Assembly: GCA_008973525.1 (NCBI GenBank)
Contig: WACJ01000047.1
Coordinates: forward strand, 1,302,001 to 1,366,000
Reading direction: 5' to 3'
Length of the DNA stretch: 64,000 bases
Source: Stenopsyche tienmushanensis
Lineage: Eukaryota > Arthropoda > Insecta > Trichoptera > Stenopsychidae
Under the pieces are notes generated by a model. It made no database searches. It had not been told where the DNA came from and worked only from the letters and a program-made list of their open reading frames with translations. Every line of letters starts with the position of its first letter. The first letter of the stretch is position 1. Below are positions 1-13,849 of the stretch, piece by piece. A program made the translations under genes and the position numbers.

Positions 1-3000
1 ATTCTATCATAATTTAATCTAATCATTTTACTAAACATTATTCACCATAAGAATGTCTTCAGTTATCAAATCAAGCCATTAGTTATACAGACGACGTTAA
101 TTTGACTGCGAACATTAGTAGAGCCATTGCTTGTACGATATTGATCGTGAATTCTTTGATCGGCCGCATAAAACTCCAATTAAAATAATTGTAGCCGAAG
201 TCGTAAAATAAATGTTCCTTCAAGTGTCGAAACACTTTTATAAATAAATAAGTCGGGTAGTAGGTAATAAGGTAAATGGTGTTTGTCCTGTGCTACCTGA
301 AATATCGTTGTAGCTGTAGAAACCTCGGCAATAATGTACTCGTGTTGACATTGATAAATGGACTGGGGTTAGATAAAAAGTTAAGAATGGGGGGTGAAAT
401 AGTATGTGATATATATCTCAATTATTTACGAAAATCCACAGTCTCTGTTTGATGATTCAGATAACTTACTTTGATTGACGTTATTACTCGAGAAGACGCC
501 AACTGATGAGATAAATTGTACTCTCGAATTGGATCGTTTAACAAATTTTCATGCGGCTGCAGAAGGCCAAGTGGCATTTTGCTCTTGGATTCCACTTTTT
601 TCGTCTGCAGGAATGGTTTGCCGATCAATTTGCAAGGGTCGGGTTTATTCATTATTTTCACAAAAGTTCGGCGACCATATTTTGGGTGGGGTTTTTTCAG
701 CGCCAGATCCATTGGAAAATGTGTAATCAAATTGTATCTCTAGCGGAAAAATACTGAGAGCAGCTGTTTTCAGCGCTTCCTCCACATATACTGTTATCTG
801 TTCAATATTTGAGCTCCCGGTACGTGCCTTTAATATTTAATATACATGTATGAATATAAAGACCGGCCGTAAGTCAGGCCCTTTAGGTGTAAACATACTT
901 TTTAATAAAGAAATACCCGTATAAACTGTGCGTGCGGCCCATATTAAAAATAAGCAAAAAAACTTCATACATATCAAATATTCATATTTAAAAACACATT
1001 CAAATTTGAGACGACATCTTTCAGATATAAGAGCACTTTTGGACCCATTTGCGGTAAATTTTCAATAAGAATATCAGATTTTTTGCAATAGAATCATTGC
1101 AAAATGTGTTTTAATAATACATCTTGTAGAATATAATATATTTTGACCTATCGAATGTCTACTTGTTTAAATGCCATATTTGTTTTAGGATATTGATGAT
1201 CTTCACAAAGGGTTTTCTTAAGAAAAAAGGCTATTAACGTGGTGGTTTCTCGTTGCCTTCCACGTATGCTTAAATTAAGATAAGACTATTTTAATGAGAC
1301 TTTATAGATAGACACCAGATTAATATTAAATATTGTATTAATATATTTTCGAATAAGATTTGCTAAGCAAAAAGATATAATCGTAAACTATTCATTTAAA
1401 ATTATCACAATACACTGAAAAATAAATATTATCATCAGACCGAATATTTCAAGTATTACACAAAGCATTGCCAAGAACGAGTGTAAGTTAATGGTTACAT
1501 AAACTAGAATTAAATATTTCTTCGTCTATTTCATATATATTAATTTAAAATTCAAATTGATTTCGTGATTCCCAAACTAAATATACCCATGGACCACTTT
1601 TGATATCAAAATCCATGAAAATCTTCTTTTAGCAAAAACTTGCCCATCAACCCCTAATTGAAATTGTTCTACGAAAAATTACAACTTTAACCTTTCTTTG
1701 AAAGTATAACATTTCTTTTAAAATTAAAAAACACATTATTTTTTCCAATAAAATGGACTTAATGAGAGTTCTATATTTGTGAATAACACATTTTCAGTTG
1801 GTTCCTTTAAGAATTTAATTTATATGTTCAAACATTGATTTCAGCTTTACATGTGCAGATGATTCAAAAAATTGATGTGTCATGTCAATGATCAAGAGCT
1901 ACTTGCAAAAGGATCTACCGCCCAATTGAGGATAACCAAGTGAAGATTGTGTTCAAATCTTTAGCTGAAGTCAAAATGAAGAGCAGATAAGTATTGAAAA
2001 TAACAAGCAAATCTTCTTCTCGTTTTTGCAATAATAAAGGATTTGAAAATTAAGAGCTTTCTTATTTCTGCGAGTTTTGTTTATAGAAAAAGTTTCGCAA
2101 CGAGCACAGATATAATTTTAATTTTGATTAAATTCAATTGATCATTTTATAGCTTCAAATTGATTTCAAAGAATTTAGGAAATGAGTCAATCATCTATAT
2201 GTTAAGCTATGTCATTTATTAAAGCATTTTTCATCATCCTAAAAAAAATCACCAATAAAACAATCAACTGATTGTGTCCAAATAAGGCTTCACTTTAATT
2301 TGTTACTAGATGTTCTAATGTTGAATTTATTTAAATTATTCCACCAATTAATCTTACCTTATATTCTTTTCAATTCAATTATTATTAGAATATAAATTCG
2401 AATTAATTCATAATTAATTAATGTCTAATTTTTGACTCCAAATTCATACAAGGGCCCATAAAATAATTTTGTAAATCTATTTATACTATCCGAAACTTTA
2501 TAGACATCAAACAATTCACAAAGCAAATATTTAGATTCAAGATGAAAACAAAATTCAATAGTACACTATAACAATGGTCCAAGAGTTAGTCATCAAGGAT
2601 AGTCTTGTCTTTGCGCTCCATAGGTATAAATATTCATGGATATGTAATTATCATAAAACTAAACCGTAAAGGAGCAAATCTAATTACTGTCGAGAGTGTT
2701 CTGAAATGTTTATTTAATGTTCTTGGCGAAAATTACTTTGAAATTTGTGCTAGTGTAGAAATCTTAAATATACTATTTGATGAAGATACAAATAAAGTAA
2801 CTAAAACTATCGTGGCAATGTTAAAACATATTTTTTTTAAATTAAACTTAATATACATATTCTAATTATGGTTATTAATAGTGAGCAATTAAATTTTATA
2901 ATTCATTCCTAAAAATAATCCTCAAATTAAGAAATTGCTGTTGAATTTTATATTATCATCAAATTTACACCACTATAGTTGCCAAAACGCTGATAATCAC

Positions 3001-6000
3001 ATTTTCGATTTTATTGTATCAGATCATAATATGTTTAACTAAAAATATTATTTTTTATATGATAATTATAATTATGCATTATTAGTAGTGTTTTTTTTTT
3101 GAGAATTTCTCGAAAAATATGCAAAATCAAGAATTCTCATTACTCGAGAAATTTTCTGATTTTTCGAGAAATTTTAGAAATATTTTTTTATTGTAGGAAA
3201 TAAATTTTGTATGAATATTTTTGATACAAATACATCCGCTTCGCCCAAAATAAATTCTGTTTGAAAGTTTTTATTAGGATTCTGTGATAGATATGAGAAA
3301 AAATGTTCACAAATTTCTAAGTATCAAAGTCTTCGCTTATCTGACAACAGCGATTTCAGCAAATTATACCTATATTTTATGACGATTGCATATTATACTT
3401 CTAATTGTTTTATCATACCGAGATATATTTTATACCACGATTTATACCAAGAAATGTAATCGAGAATTCTAATGTCGTAATGAATATTGTTTTTTTTACC
3501 AATAATTTTCATCCCCTATTTGGAGATTATCTAAATACTTTGAATGGAAGTGTTGATAGCAGATAAAAAATGACAGTTAAAATTGGTAACACTTGATTTG
3601 GCGAACCAAAACAATGCAATTTTAAAAATTTAATATTATCTGTTTCGGCTGTCGCTTGAACATTTTACACAATTTTATTTATGAAAAAGAAATTCAAATA
3701 AAAATATTGTTACACCAATGATAGTAAAGGGACATGTCTGCAGTTATATAAATTGCACGCTAGACACTTTTGATTCACGGTAGCAAAGCTCGTTGTCAGT
3801 TGCTGATTCCATCAATTTGTGCTCTCCAAATCGAAATGCTATTTCACTTTGACAAACAAAATCTAGTTGACCATTAAAAAGTGTCATAAAAAAGCAAATA
3901 GTGGCTCTTGTTTAAATAGCGAAAGCGTATAAATTTCGATTAAATCCGACCCGAAAAGATTACATTTCGTTCGCGAAATTCCTACAATCGACGCGCGCAG
4001 GATCGATAATATCAAATTAAATATTGTTTTCTTAAAAAAATATCATTATCCTTCGTAGATGTCATCTTCGTGGGTTTGTCTCTTGTGTCACATATATATG
4101 GAATTATTTAGAAGGCAGCGGCGGCATGTGGCGATATTTCCATTGTCATATATTATTCAAGCGACGAGTGGAATTCGAATCAATTTCCCCATGTAATGGA
4201 TGTCTTCAAAAGGATTGGATCCCCAGCATGTAGAGTAATCACTGCACCATTACTTATTCATCATGCCCTTGGATACCAGCCTGATTTTTTAAGCCCACTT
4301 TTTCCTCGATATACTCAATTTATCAATCATCCAGCTATAAAATGAGATTCCCATTCGACACAAAAAATCGAGAGAGTGAGTTCGTTTTAATGAAAGGTGA
4401 AATTTTCATTCCGCATCGCCACTTTTTCACACAAGGAATAAAATATGAGCCACTGATTTAATGTCTCCCGTGCTCAGAAAATTGGATTCCCTTCTGAAAA
4501 ATTATAAATTAATAATTACATCATTTGCAAAAAATATGATTTTCTCGGATGAAATATAGCCTCCAAAGGAAAACCAAAATTTTATTTCAATGTTCTTAAA
4601 AAATATAAATATTTTATTAAAGATGTGTAAGTATAAAATACTTGAATGGTTGTAGTTTTTCGATTTTGATTATCTAATTGGCAATGATTATGTGGCTTAC
4701 TTGAGAACTTAAGATTTATTGAACCCGTTATGTTTATTTATTTGATGAATCTTATTATTTTATTTCCTCATACTTTGCAAATATAATCAATTCCTCATAG
4801 TTTATATTTCTTGGTTAATTGTCTAAATAATAGTAGAAGTTATCAAAGATTCATCGTTAATATTGTTATCATTTATACCACACTAAAATCTCTACGATAT
4901 CTACAATATATGTTCCTTTGTAATTTGATTTTATAGACATTTCGATTGAATAAAATGATTTTTTGCCAGTGAAAATCTAATACGATAATATATTTAACAC
5001 GTACAAATATAAATTATTAGCGATATAATCATTACTTTTAATGATATTTCAAAGCATGGTACAAATCACTTATCCATAGATAGTTCTGCTAAGCTTTATT
5101 AATAATTTGAGATTTTTTAATATACTTTTAACAATCTGGATTTGAGCTACAATCTCTATAATTGAAGACCAAAAACTTTGATATATTAAGACAAAATATG
5201 AATATAATGAGCAATATTAGAAAAATGTATATTGATAAAAATAAGTCTTTATGCTTTTGAAGTATCATTATCATTGGTATCAGAAAGTTATTCAGTTAAT
5301 ATAAAACTTAATATTTGAAATTGATTTATTTTGAAGATTTTCTTCATGAAGAAACAAGGTAATAAAGTCGTCCGAATGAAAAAGGTGTTATTTCGGTACA
5401 AATTGTTGTGTTGTACTCGAACCTCGGTCCTTTTATTCGATAGACTAAAACTTTGTTTTCTATTCTGTAAAGTCTGTTCCTTTGAGATAAATCTAACTTA
5501 TTTATTTCATTATGGAACTTTCTTCTCCGCTGAAAATACAGCCTCCCAACTACCAAGAGACTGCGAAATTACAATGTAAGAGAAATTGATACTTGTACTT
5601 CGATTTCAAGCCCCATAATTCAGCTAACAATATACTTATAAATACTATGATATATTATCCGGCTCGTTTTGGATAAAATGAGGTTGTAAATCTTTCATGA
5701 GCGATAAATTTTCAAAACATCCGAAAGCCCACCATTTATTGAATGGCACGAAAAAATAAGACGAGAGCATTTATAATATGACGCCGGGCGAAAGATTTTT
5801 AATAAAATAGCATCCTCAAGTCCTGTTAGAGTGAAATGTAAAATTGTTTCGTAACAGGTAAAAAGCCAACACAATAAATAAGCGACAAAATATCCTTTGT
5901 TGAAAGACATAAAAGCCTCGTGATTTAATTTATTACATGAGCTTTCACGACGTCACTTTTCAAGGAAAACTCGCCACGAAATATATTTGAAAGAAAATTG

Positions 6001-6419
6001 CACTTTATTATGTTTTGCAGCGAGAAATTTCCACTGTATGAAATTTCATAATACCCCTTTTTATCGACTTTAAATAATATGTTTATATAACGGAATCACA
6101 TTAATTCAAAATTGTATCACTTCAAGTAGATCTTTATCAATGAGTGTATTTTTGCACTCATTGCATTCCTCTTTTTTAGCCTATAGCATTCACCTGCAGA
6201 TAATTAAAAATTTAGCATTTCGATTTGTATTTCACACATCTTAGGTCTGCAAGAGGTATATATAGTGATTGACAATGTTTAAAAATAAATTTTAATAAAA
6301 CATGTGCAGTTTTATAATTAGTATTACCACCTCAAATATAAATTTTGACTCTGTAAGTACTAGTATAAGTAGAATACCAAATGGTTTTCATTTTATTGCT
6401 TTACCGTTTTTGGTGACTA
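1..6419. other. AT-rich stretch with no recognised gene
   Basis: No exon, RNA gene or transposon protein was recognised. At 422-757 overlapping short ORFs occur on both strands (102 aa minus; 68-83 aa plus) in a locally GC-richer patch, but none resembles a family I know and both strands being open argues for chance. An 86-aa AT-rich ORF at 2605-2865 (plus) is dominated by Ile, Leu and Asn, as expected for chance ORFs in such DNA. A GC-richer patch lies at 4070-4450. Confidence 0.6.
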
Positions 6420-7135
6420 GTTGCACTTAGTCTGCTGCACTTTCAAGTCGTGTTTTATGCTCTTTCGGTGACTGTACTCATCATAAACAAATTGTGATTT
6501 TTAAAATTCAAATCTAACAACCCACTTTACAATGGATTGATTTTCGCCGAGTAAAGAATTTATTCGAAATTTAATGCTTTATCATTTTCTCAAAAAAGAG
6601 ACTAACGCGCGCCACCAAAAATATTTGCAATGTACTGGACGATATTTTAAGTGTTCGTAAATGTCAAAGCCCGGCCTAACAACTAAAAAATGCATTTATC
6701 TGTTTAATGGCACTGCAAGGTTATCATTCATTTCAAAAAACTTAAGCTGGAACAACAATAAATGCAATACTTTATTATAAACAATTAGATCGTTAAGTGA
6801 CGGAAATAAAATAAACGACCCTCTGTCGTGCATCGAAGACAAGTGTTTTTACAGCATGCTCACCCCCATACGGCGAAAATAACGGGGGGAAAATAAACAG
6901 CCTTGAATGGAAGACAATTTGACATCCTCCTTATTTTCTAGACATCGCTTCGTTGGATTTCCATTTTTTTTAGATGTATGCAACATTATTTGGGTGAGAA
7001 AAATTGCAAAATTAACGATGAGGTCAAAAATTGACCTTTAGAATATTTTAGTTCAAAGTCCATGATTTTTTATGACAGAGGTATTAAAATTTTAGCAAAT
7101 AGGCGAAAAGAGGTTATATCTAACGATAGAAATTA
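6420..7135 (+). mobile_element. Mariner element, copy A, internally deleted
   Basis: This is a degraded mariner-type DNA transposon related over its length to the minus-strand copy at 49101-50109. It starts after a TA with GTTGCACTTAG, as the other copy does. An ATG near 6532 begins the MDRFSP-like N-terminus seen in both. The two copies then run in parallel to about 6664, where copy A jumps to the segment before the second catalytic block, so some 250 bp encoding the helix-turn-helix region is missing. The rest, including the part encoding RRQVFLQH and the YSPD block (about 6830-6950), is present with frameshifts and stops. No matching right-hand inverted repeat was found, so the 3' limit is where similarity to copy B fades. 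It cannot encode a working transposase. Confidence 0.8.
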
Positions 7136-8864
7136 CATTTGATAATAATATGATAAAATAATGTTAAAAAATGAGCATTCAAATCTTATATTTACGATCC
7201 GAATTTAATCTGATTTCTTGGTTCTGGAAAAGTAAATACTGAAACGATAAATTAAAATTTGCAACTTATTGCAACAATAATTATGTCGTCTAAAATTAAT
7301 AACGATTCCACTATTTTATATAAGATATTTTGCTACATAAATATTCTTAATTAAATCATCATATCCTAACTTAATAATACCTGGAAGGCAATTAAACATT
7401 ATTACAACTGTTACTCTCATTCTTACTATTTTATATGTTTTATGGATTTTTTTATAAGAAAATGTATTTAATTAAATTTTCGTGAAGGCATTTGAAGAAT
7501 ATATTATTGAGATAAATTATGTGTATATAATATAATACTGTTATCCTTGAAACGCCAAAAATAAGTGTTTCCTTTTTTTTGGTATAATTGAAGGCTAGTA
7601 TGTTGCTAAAGCGGCACGTGTCAATATTATATTACTCCATGTGATTGAGCTTAATTTGTATACTGTAGGTAATATAGAGAGATCTTTGTATTGAAGCTAT
7701 ATTTGTATATAATAATTTTAATACTAAAAAACAGTATATAATTAAAAGGAAAAATATTTATTTCTCTGTTCAGTTATGGAGATCTTATGTATCATAAACC
7801 ATAGAAATTCATTTAAAATAACAGTTTACTTTGTATCTTTGTAGAGTGAGGTGTATAACGTCAGAGATATGCACGCAACGACTCCAAAAACTCAATTAAC
7901 TTGTTAACGAAAATTATTAGCTGATGAAATCGGGACTACAAATGAGTGAACTTTGTGTTGTGTAATATATAATAAAATAGGCGCGCTACTAGTCTAGCGG
8001 TTTTTTAATGATACTATATGCATATCTATAATGTATGCGATGGAGACGGAGAGAATAAAAACGATTGTCCTTTTCTTTCCAACCAACTGTCGGTTGGAGT
8101 TTCACTTTTCGTGACGTTTAAGCTAATCTGCACACCTATAAAAGTCAAAACGCTACTCAGTTTTAAATTCACCCCAATTCGTCTTAATCCTTAATTTAAA
8201 TACATATATTTTCCCTTAATATTTTTAAGACGCGTGCGGCAGATTTTAGGGGATGCAAATAAAATTTGACAACTCGTGCCTTATAGCGACGTTATAAAAT
8301 CGTTAAATACCCCTGAACGCTATACAGGTTCAATTCATTCCATCCCTCGTATAAGTTTATTGTCGTCGGTTTCCGTACGAAGCTTGAGCACCACCGCTCG
8401 TGCGGTTCGTTCCATCAATAATTTGTTCCAAAAGCAGACGTAAGTAAACAAAATTCCAGGATATTTTTATCCGATGCTAAATATTCTCAACGAAGCTCGA
8501 CCATATTGCGGTGACAACTTGGATGGGTGACGGCATGGGGAGGGGCTCTACTAAAATAACAACCCTTTCGATGGCTTTATTAAAATATTTCGACTGTGTC
8601 ATGAAGCGTGAGCTCGCTTAAGCGCTCGCCATATTTATTAGGTCATCCATATAAAGTTACCACTAGCCGCTGTATTTTTTTTTGTTAATAAATATTTTCG
8701 AGAATTGATAAAAATAAGCGTCAGCAACTCTCCCGGGGGGGATGGGAGGATTTGGGATGTAGATCCCTAACAAATTTTCGCTGCACGAAATTTGCCCGCT
8801 TTTAAAACTTGATTCCGTAATGCATATGCAAATAAATTGGGTTTATTTCGGCGGGTATACTTCT
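7136..8864. other. No gene recognised
   Basis: AT-rich up to about 7850. From about 8220 to 8620 the composition is visibly richer in G+C with scattered CpG. An ATGCAAAT octamer is present near 8823. No ORF of note was found. Confidence 0.6.
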
Positions 8865-9185
8865 ACGAGGTCGGATAATTACGAATTAGAAAAGGTTCTC
8901 GGGTTCAAATACCTCGGATCTTCTCTAAGAGAAATAATATTATATCAGTACGGAGATTGCCTCCAGAATTCAAAGCAATAACCGTTGCTGTTATAGCTTG
9001 AGCAAACAACTGGAATGAAAATTATTATCGGTATCCAAGAAATTATTGTTAATAACAGAGCACTAGAGCGTGTGTATCGAGCAGCTTGATAGGGAGTTTT
9101 TATGAAAAATAAGGAAATATTTAGGATTATGATCCGGAATGATCCTATCATATGTGAGACCTTTTCACTGATTCCCAGTAATGTT
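8865..9185 (+). pseudogene. Non-LTR reverse transcriptase C-terminal remnant (RTE-like)
   Basis: Conceptual translation with one frame change gives LEKVLGFKYLGSSLRE, then STEIASRIQSNNRCCYSLSK and SVSKKLLLITEH. This is the region just after the catalytic domain in the endonuclease-reverse transcriptase ORF of RTE-like retrotransposons, where FKYLG is followed by an EI..RI...NR...L.K.L.SKLLS pattern. At least two stops and a frameshift interrupt it, and no catalytic YADD block lies upstream, so it is a dead, 5'-truncated insertion. The RTE-like clade is a judgement from this short stretch; another non-LTR clade is possible. Confidence 0.6.
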
Positions 9186-10619
9186 TAAGAGTCAAAAGAG
9201 GATTAACGAAGGTCTAATACGGAGAAAACTTAATTTAATTCCGGATTAAATCCGAATATTAAACATTTATTGTATTATATGAAACATGAAGACATTTCAA
9301 TTAGATTGAAACATTTCGTATATTTAATTATCGATCAAAATATCGACCTAAATAATTAGCATTCCTACAGAAACACAGTCGACATACATACTCAAGTTGC
9401 TATTATTTCAATATTTTACACGTATATTATTCAATCAATGTCTTCATATAAGTTCTTTGAGATTAACGAAGTTTTGAATAATTGATTTCCCATTTCTTGG
9501 AAAGAAAACTGAATCATGTTGAAGAGGGTTTTGACTTGATTTGACTAAAAATAATTTATTTTCCTGGAAGGTTAGTTGAATGAAGTATAATATTATTATA
9601 CTAAAAACAGCTCAAAAAACAAATACAGTTTGTAATGTGTTCAATCTTAAAGCTTTCTAAGAATGTTATAATAACAGTTTTTTTTCAGTTTTTAAGTAAT
9701 AACATGATATTTTGAGATTTATGTAGATTAATTCAATAAAAAAATATAAATTTGAAATTAGTAGCTATTTATCGCATATTAAAAAATCATTTCAGATAAT
9801 CTTCTTATAAATCACAAACATTCAATGACAAAAATTAGATCATTGCCGTATGTAAGTCCTTCTTAGTAATTCTTCAAAATGACCAACATAAAGTTTCTTC
9901 GAGTATGTTTAGTTATGTTAAGAATACCGTATAAAAAGTGGACAAAAAAGATAAAAATCTAACAATAATTCAAAAATAACATTGATGGGCATTTATACAA
10001 AATAATGAGATTGGGGGTTGGGGTGGATTAAGCTTGATGTGTTCGGGAGTAGGAGACTAAGCCGTGAGTCCAGACCGAGATTCATCTTTGCTTTACTGCA
10101 CTTAAGTTGGTTTCATCGTCGTAAATCTCAAAATTGGGTTTCTCTTTCCTAAAGATTTTAAAAATGATCCGATACAAAACGGCCCCCGTGGGACGTCCAA
10201 GCCAAATACAAAATTTGACTTTCTACGTTTTACCATGAGAATTATCGTTGCTGTACATAAAAATGATACTGATGAATAGAAAAGATCAAAGAATCGAAGC
10301 GCATCAGTTATGTTAATATGTATATGTTAATTTATTCCGAAACGAAATAAGATTCATCTTTACCCTTTGAGAATGTAATCAGTCAATGAAAATGTTCCTT
10401 TAGAACTTGTCTCTTGTATGTATAGATGAAGAGCTTCTCAAATTGGTTTTGCGGTAAACGCTCTTTTTGATGATATCTAAAGTTAATGCAAATAAACAAT
10501 GCCACAGTTACCCTATAACTTCTAGCCCATATAAAAAAGCCTCAATAGACTACAATAATACTTCATTAGATTGAACATTTAAGTTATTTCTTACTTTTCT
10601 TTTTAAACAAAAAATAACT
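9186..10619. other. No gene recognised
   Basis: AT-rich DNA. A GC-richer patch at 10010-10230 translates on the minus strand with few stops, but I could not match it to a family. It could be the distal end of the adjoining hAT element or unrelated DNA. Confidence 0.5.
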
Positions 10620-11945
10620 AAATATTCACTCTCACAGATGCATTCACACCAGAATTGTGTGAGCAATTATTCATTAAATGTACCGAAGAATTATTCCGCA
10701 AATCCAAGAATTCATCTTGTAATTCATCAGAAATGATGGCTAAATCAAAGGAAGCAGAGAATTGATTTCGTGTCAATGTAGTTTATTTTTCTTTCAGCTC
10801 AGGGAAGTAACGTTAAAGTTCGCTTTCAAAGGATTCGAGATGCCCAGTAATCTCCTCCTTCAAATTTTCATTTATTTCACCTTCAGATTCATCCAACACA
10901 CTGCAAAGTTTCTCAAACATGACAATGTTTCTAAGATTTATTTTTATTCGCCAGTTTTGTAGCTTGGATAAAAATATTTCTAGATTCTCGTCTGAAATGC
11001 AATAATATTTAGCCTATTTTGTTGTTGTTTCAACCAAGCATTGTCGTTAAAGTATATAAAACCAAAAGGTCATGTTTCTCTTGCACTTCCAGGAACAACT
11101 TGATTTCATTTTTCAATTCAAAGACATGTTTCACAACATTTCCTTTCGATAACCAGCGTACTGCATTGTAGGAAAGAAGAACCTCATGATCGGGTGTTAA
11201 GAGCTTTAGATTTGATGTAATTTAAGATTTTTTAGCGAATTAAGTACTTCTTGCAGAGGAATTGGAAGAGTTTTACTGGCAAAAGCATACCGGTAAATCA
11301 TGCAGTTTACTTGGAGAGCTCCTTCTTTTACTTTTATCTGAAAGTCCGATTTTGACCGAAGCATAAATGGTGCAACATTTGTACAAACCCCACAAACTTT
11401 TTCCACTTTAATCCTCCAGTCTCAAAAAACGTATTCATCTTCTTCATAATATCTTCACTTTTTGTAGTAGTTTAAGTCCAATACAAAATAGGAACTCTTC
11501 TTTGATACCATCTGAATGAATATATTTCACGAAGAGAAGCAACTGAGCACACGAGCTAACATCTGTTGATTCATCAATTTGAAAATAAGACAATGGTGAA
11601 ACCTTGATTTCATTCAAAATCTACTCTTTATGTTTAGGTGTTTTTTGCTTAGCAATATCCAATGCGACTTCATATAATGCTTGCACTGATGCTGTGAACT
11701 ATTGCTGAAAACGTCCTGTTCGATGAAGTCTCTGATGTTTGTAACTAGTTTCATGTCAACGAATGAACTCCAAATCCTTTTTAGTGTGTTCTGAATGCTT
11801 CGCCTCTGAGTGACGTTTGAGTTTTGAAATTTTCATAGGTTCATGACTGAGAACAAGTTTGCACAATACGTTAAATGGCTTCTATATTTCATTGCTAGTC
11901 AAGTTAGTCGAATTTCAGATTTTCTTCGGAATAACTAGTTTTTTT
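10620..11945 (-). pseudogene. hAT transposase pseudogene, ZBED5-like with BED finger
   Basis: The minus strand carries, in order and across several frames, the blocks of a BED-finger hAT transposase of the ZBED5-like group. These are a YSEENLKF N-terminus, a decayed BED finger with SKLKRHSEAKH (near 11800), FQIDESTDVSSCAQLL (near 11560) and EKVCGVCTNVAPFMLRSKS (11340-11405). Then come YRYAFASKTLP, EVLLSYNAVRWLSKGNV (near 11150), an FEKLCSVLDESEGE block (near 10900) and LQDEFLDLRNNSS (near 10700). DEST, the WLSKG tryptophan region and the order are family hallmarks. In-frame stops and frameshifts are frequent, and the Asp usual in the CTDGAP motif reads Asn here. The C-terminal dimerisation domain was not found, nor were terminal repeats. 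It is an old dead copy; the longest remaining open piece is 66 aa (11206-11406). Confidence 0.8.
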
Positions 11946-12289
11946 TTCTAATTAAAATAAAAATTGCATTTTATTGATTTCTTTTTTAATTGACCTGTAT
12001 ATGTTGGCTACCCCACAAAAAACCCATAGGATATAGAAGGTTAAAAATTATTCATTATTTTAGATATATTTATATTTTTTCTTTATCTTCTAAAAATATT
12101 TTCCATCGATTGTATTCATAAGATAAATCTTTACATTTATTTGATCATGACACCAGAATTAATATGAAAATAATGGAAATATATAGGACTTTAAATGAAT
12201 GTTTTTTATTCTCATTTTGCTCGCAATGAGGGATGATTCTCATAAAGCAACAACCATGGGGAAAAAACAATAATCGAGCGTGAATCACA
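11946..12289. other. AT-rich spacer
   Basis: Low-complexity AT-rich DNA between the hAT remnant and the GC-richer island. Nothing recognised. Confidence 0.6.
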
Positions 12290-12800
12290 GGACGGCATAG
12301 AGTAATTGAATGTTTTATTCGGCGCGGTAAACAATGGGGCAATCATTAATGACGGCATTAATCATCCAGGGCCGAGAATAGCAGGAAGCCGCCGGCCGTC
12401 CATGGAAAAGTTCGGCATTGCGGACCTGTCCCGACAAATGAACTGTGAAATAATCAATTTCCGGTGACCAGAACCGCGACGGCGGAAACTCGCACCGATT
12501 AATAACCGCTTCGGCGGGGAATCAACACCCGGCGCCGCCAAATCACCTAATCATTCAATGCACACCAAAACACCTCAATCACCTGTCTGCAAATATTGAG
12601 TAATGAACCGACTAAAGGGCGTACGAGACGCCCTGATCTATTGCGGCCCGCAGAACCCTCGGGATTATCCCGGGCGAAGGGCCTCACACGTCAAGAATGC
12701 GCAATGCAACCGGTAGATCGACACGTAATTGAGATTAATGTTGCTCCAAACAACGTCTCTATCCGAAGCTCAAAATTAAATCGAAGCTTAAGATAAAATC
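12290..12800. promoter_or_regulatory. GC-richer island, possible conserved non-coding DNA
   Basis: This block stands out from its AT-rich surroundings by high G+C, many CpG and no homopolymers. It contains CACCTG E-box cores and TAAT-type homeodomain cores (for example in TTAATAACC and CTAATCATT) close together near 12500-12590. A 66-aa plus-strand ORF (12596-12796) is open but matches no family I know. Regulatory function is inference from composition and motif clustering; an unrecognised exon or a GC-rich transposon are alternatives. Confidence 0.3.
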
Positions 12801-13849
12801 AACAACCATCTTCTTGATATCTTGATCAGTGAGCCGTCAAAAATATTTGGATAAAATCTGTGATATATGTATACGATGGTTTAACTCTTTGGGTATCAAC
12901 GGCGATATATCGTCGTTTCCGCGATAGCGTTTTTATCTCAAAATAAATTCATAAAACATTTTAAGAAACTCTTATTTCATAGATTAATTTATTTTTAAGG
13001 AGTACTTTAATGGACACTTACAACAGTAAAGTCAAAGTAACTTCATAAGAGGAGTGTTAAAAAGAACTTAAGTTATTTTAACTTATTTTAAGTAAATAAT
13101 TTAAGGTCATTTTTTGTTCAAAATTGAAATTTTTTACCCAGTCTGTCAAAAGGTTACCAAGCACTGTTCTAGATCCTTATTTTTGCTTATTAAATTTTCA
13201 AACAAACAAATAAATATTTTTTGTAATTTGAAAAAATTACTGCTCATTTTATTTTATGAAGTGATGAGATAAAATTATAAAGTTAAATGGATTAATAGAA
13301 AATAAAATAACACGTTTCATTTGGAATAACACGTTTCAAGGAATTGCGAAAAAACGATCTCAAATTAAGAAGAAAAGTTTTTAGTGATTAAAACCCTACA
13401 AACTTATTGAGTGATGTGTCATAGAATTTTTTATATTTATTTGTGTTGCTTGTACTTAAAAAACACCATCATTTTAATTATCCACTTTTAAAATGATGAT
13501 TTTCTTCAAAAGCCCTTCAAAAGCCCGAATAACCATGTTAATTGAGAAATTAAGATTTTTCGAACAGTTAATATTCATATTTGCCAATTAATTTAGAAGA
13601 ATTTTTTTAATGATTTCTATTTCGTTCATCCTTTTTTTCATCCAAATGCCGTTTTTTTGTTGAGCTAAAGACAACGTAAAAATATACACATCTTTAGCAA
13701 TATTTTACACCGTTATAAATATATTTTTTGTGAAAAAAAATCTTTTTAATATTGTTACCCCTATGGCCTATTAGGTAAACTAATTTTAAGCCCCTTTCAA
13801 ATTTATGCTCAGCCACATGGTCCTGATCTTTCATTCTATTATCTACATA
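12801..13849. other. AT-rich stretch, possible TTAA-element terminus at 12881
   Basis: No gene recognised. At 12881 the sequence TTAACTCTTTGGGTATCAAC, followed by GGCGATATATCG, resembles the ends of piggyBac-type TTAA elements. The nearest opposing end (AGTGTTAA at 13053-13060) is a poor match, so I do not call an element. Confidence 0.35.

Noticed and set aside
8137..8162. TATAAAAG followed by TCAGTT as an arthropod core promoter
   Set aside because: The spacing from TATA to the putative start is about 22 bases, shorter than the usual 30, and no gene follows.
8895..8912. GGGTTCAAATACC as a tRNA T-arm
   Set aside because: No acceptor or anticodon stem fits around it; the bases read as part of the FKYLG block of a reverse transcriptase. 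A similar GTTCAAATCCCC near 38212 also lacks a cloverleaf.
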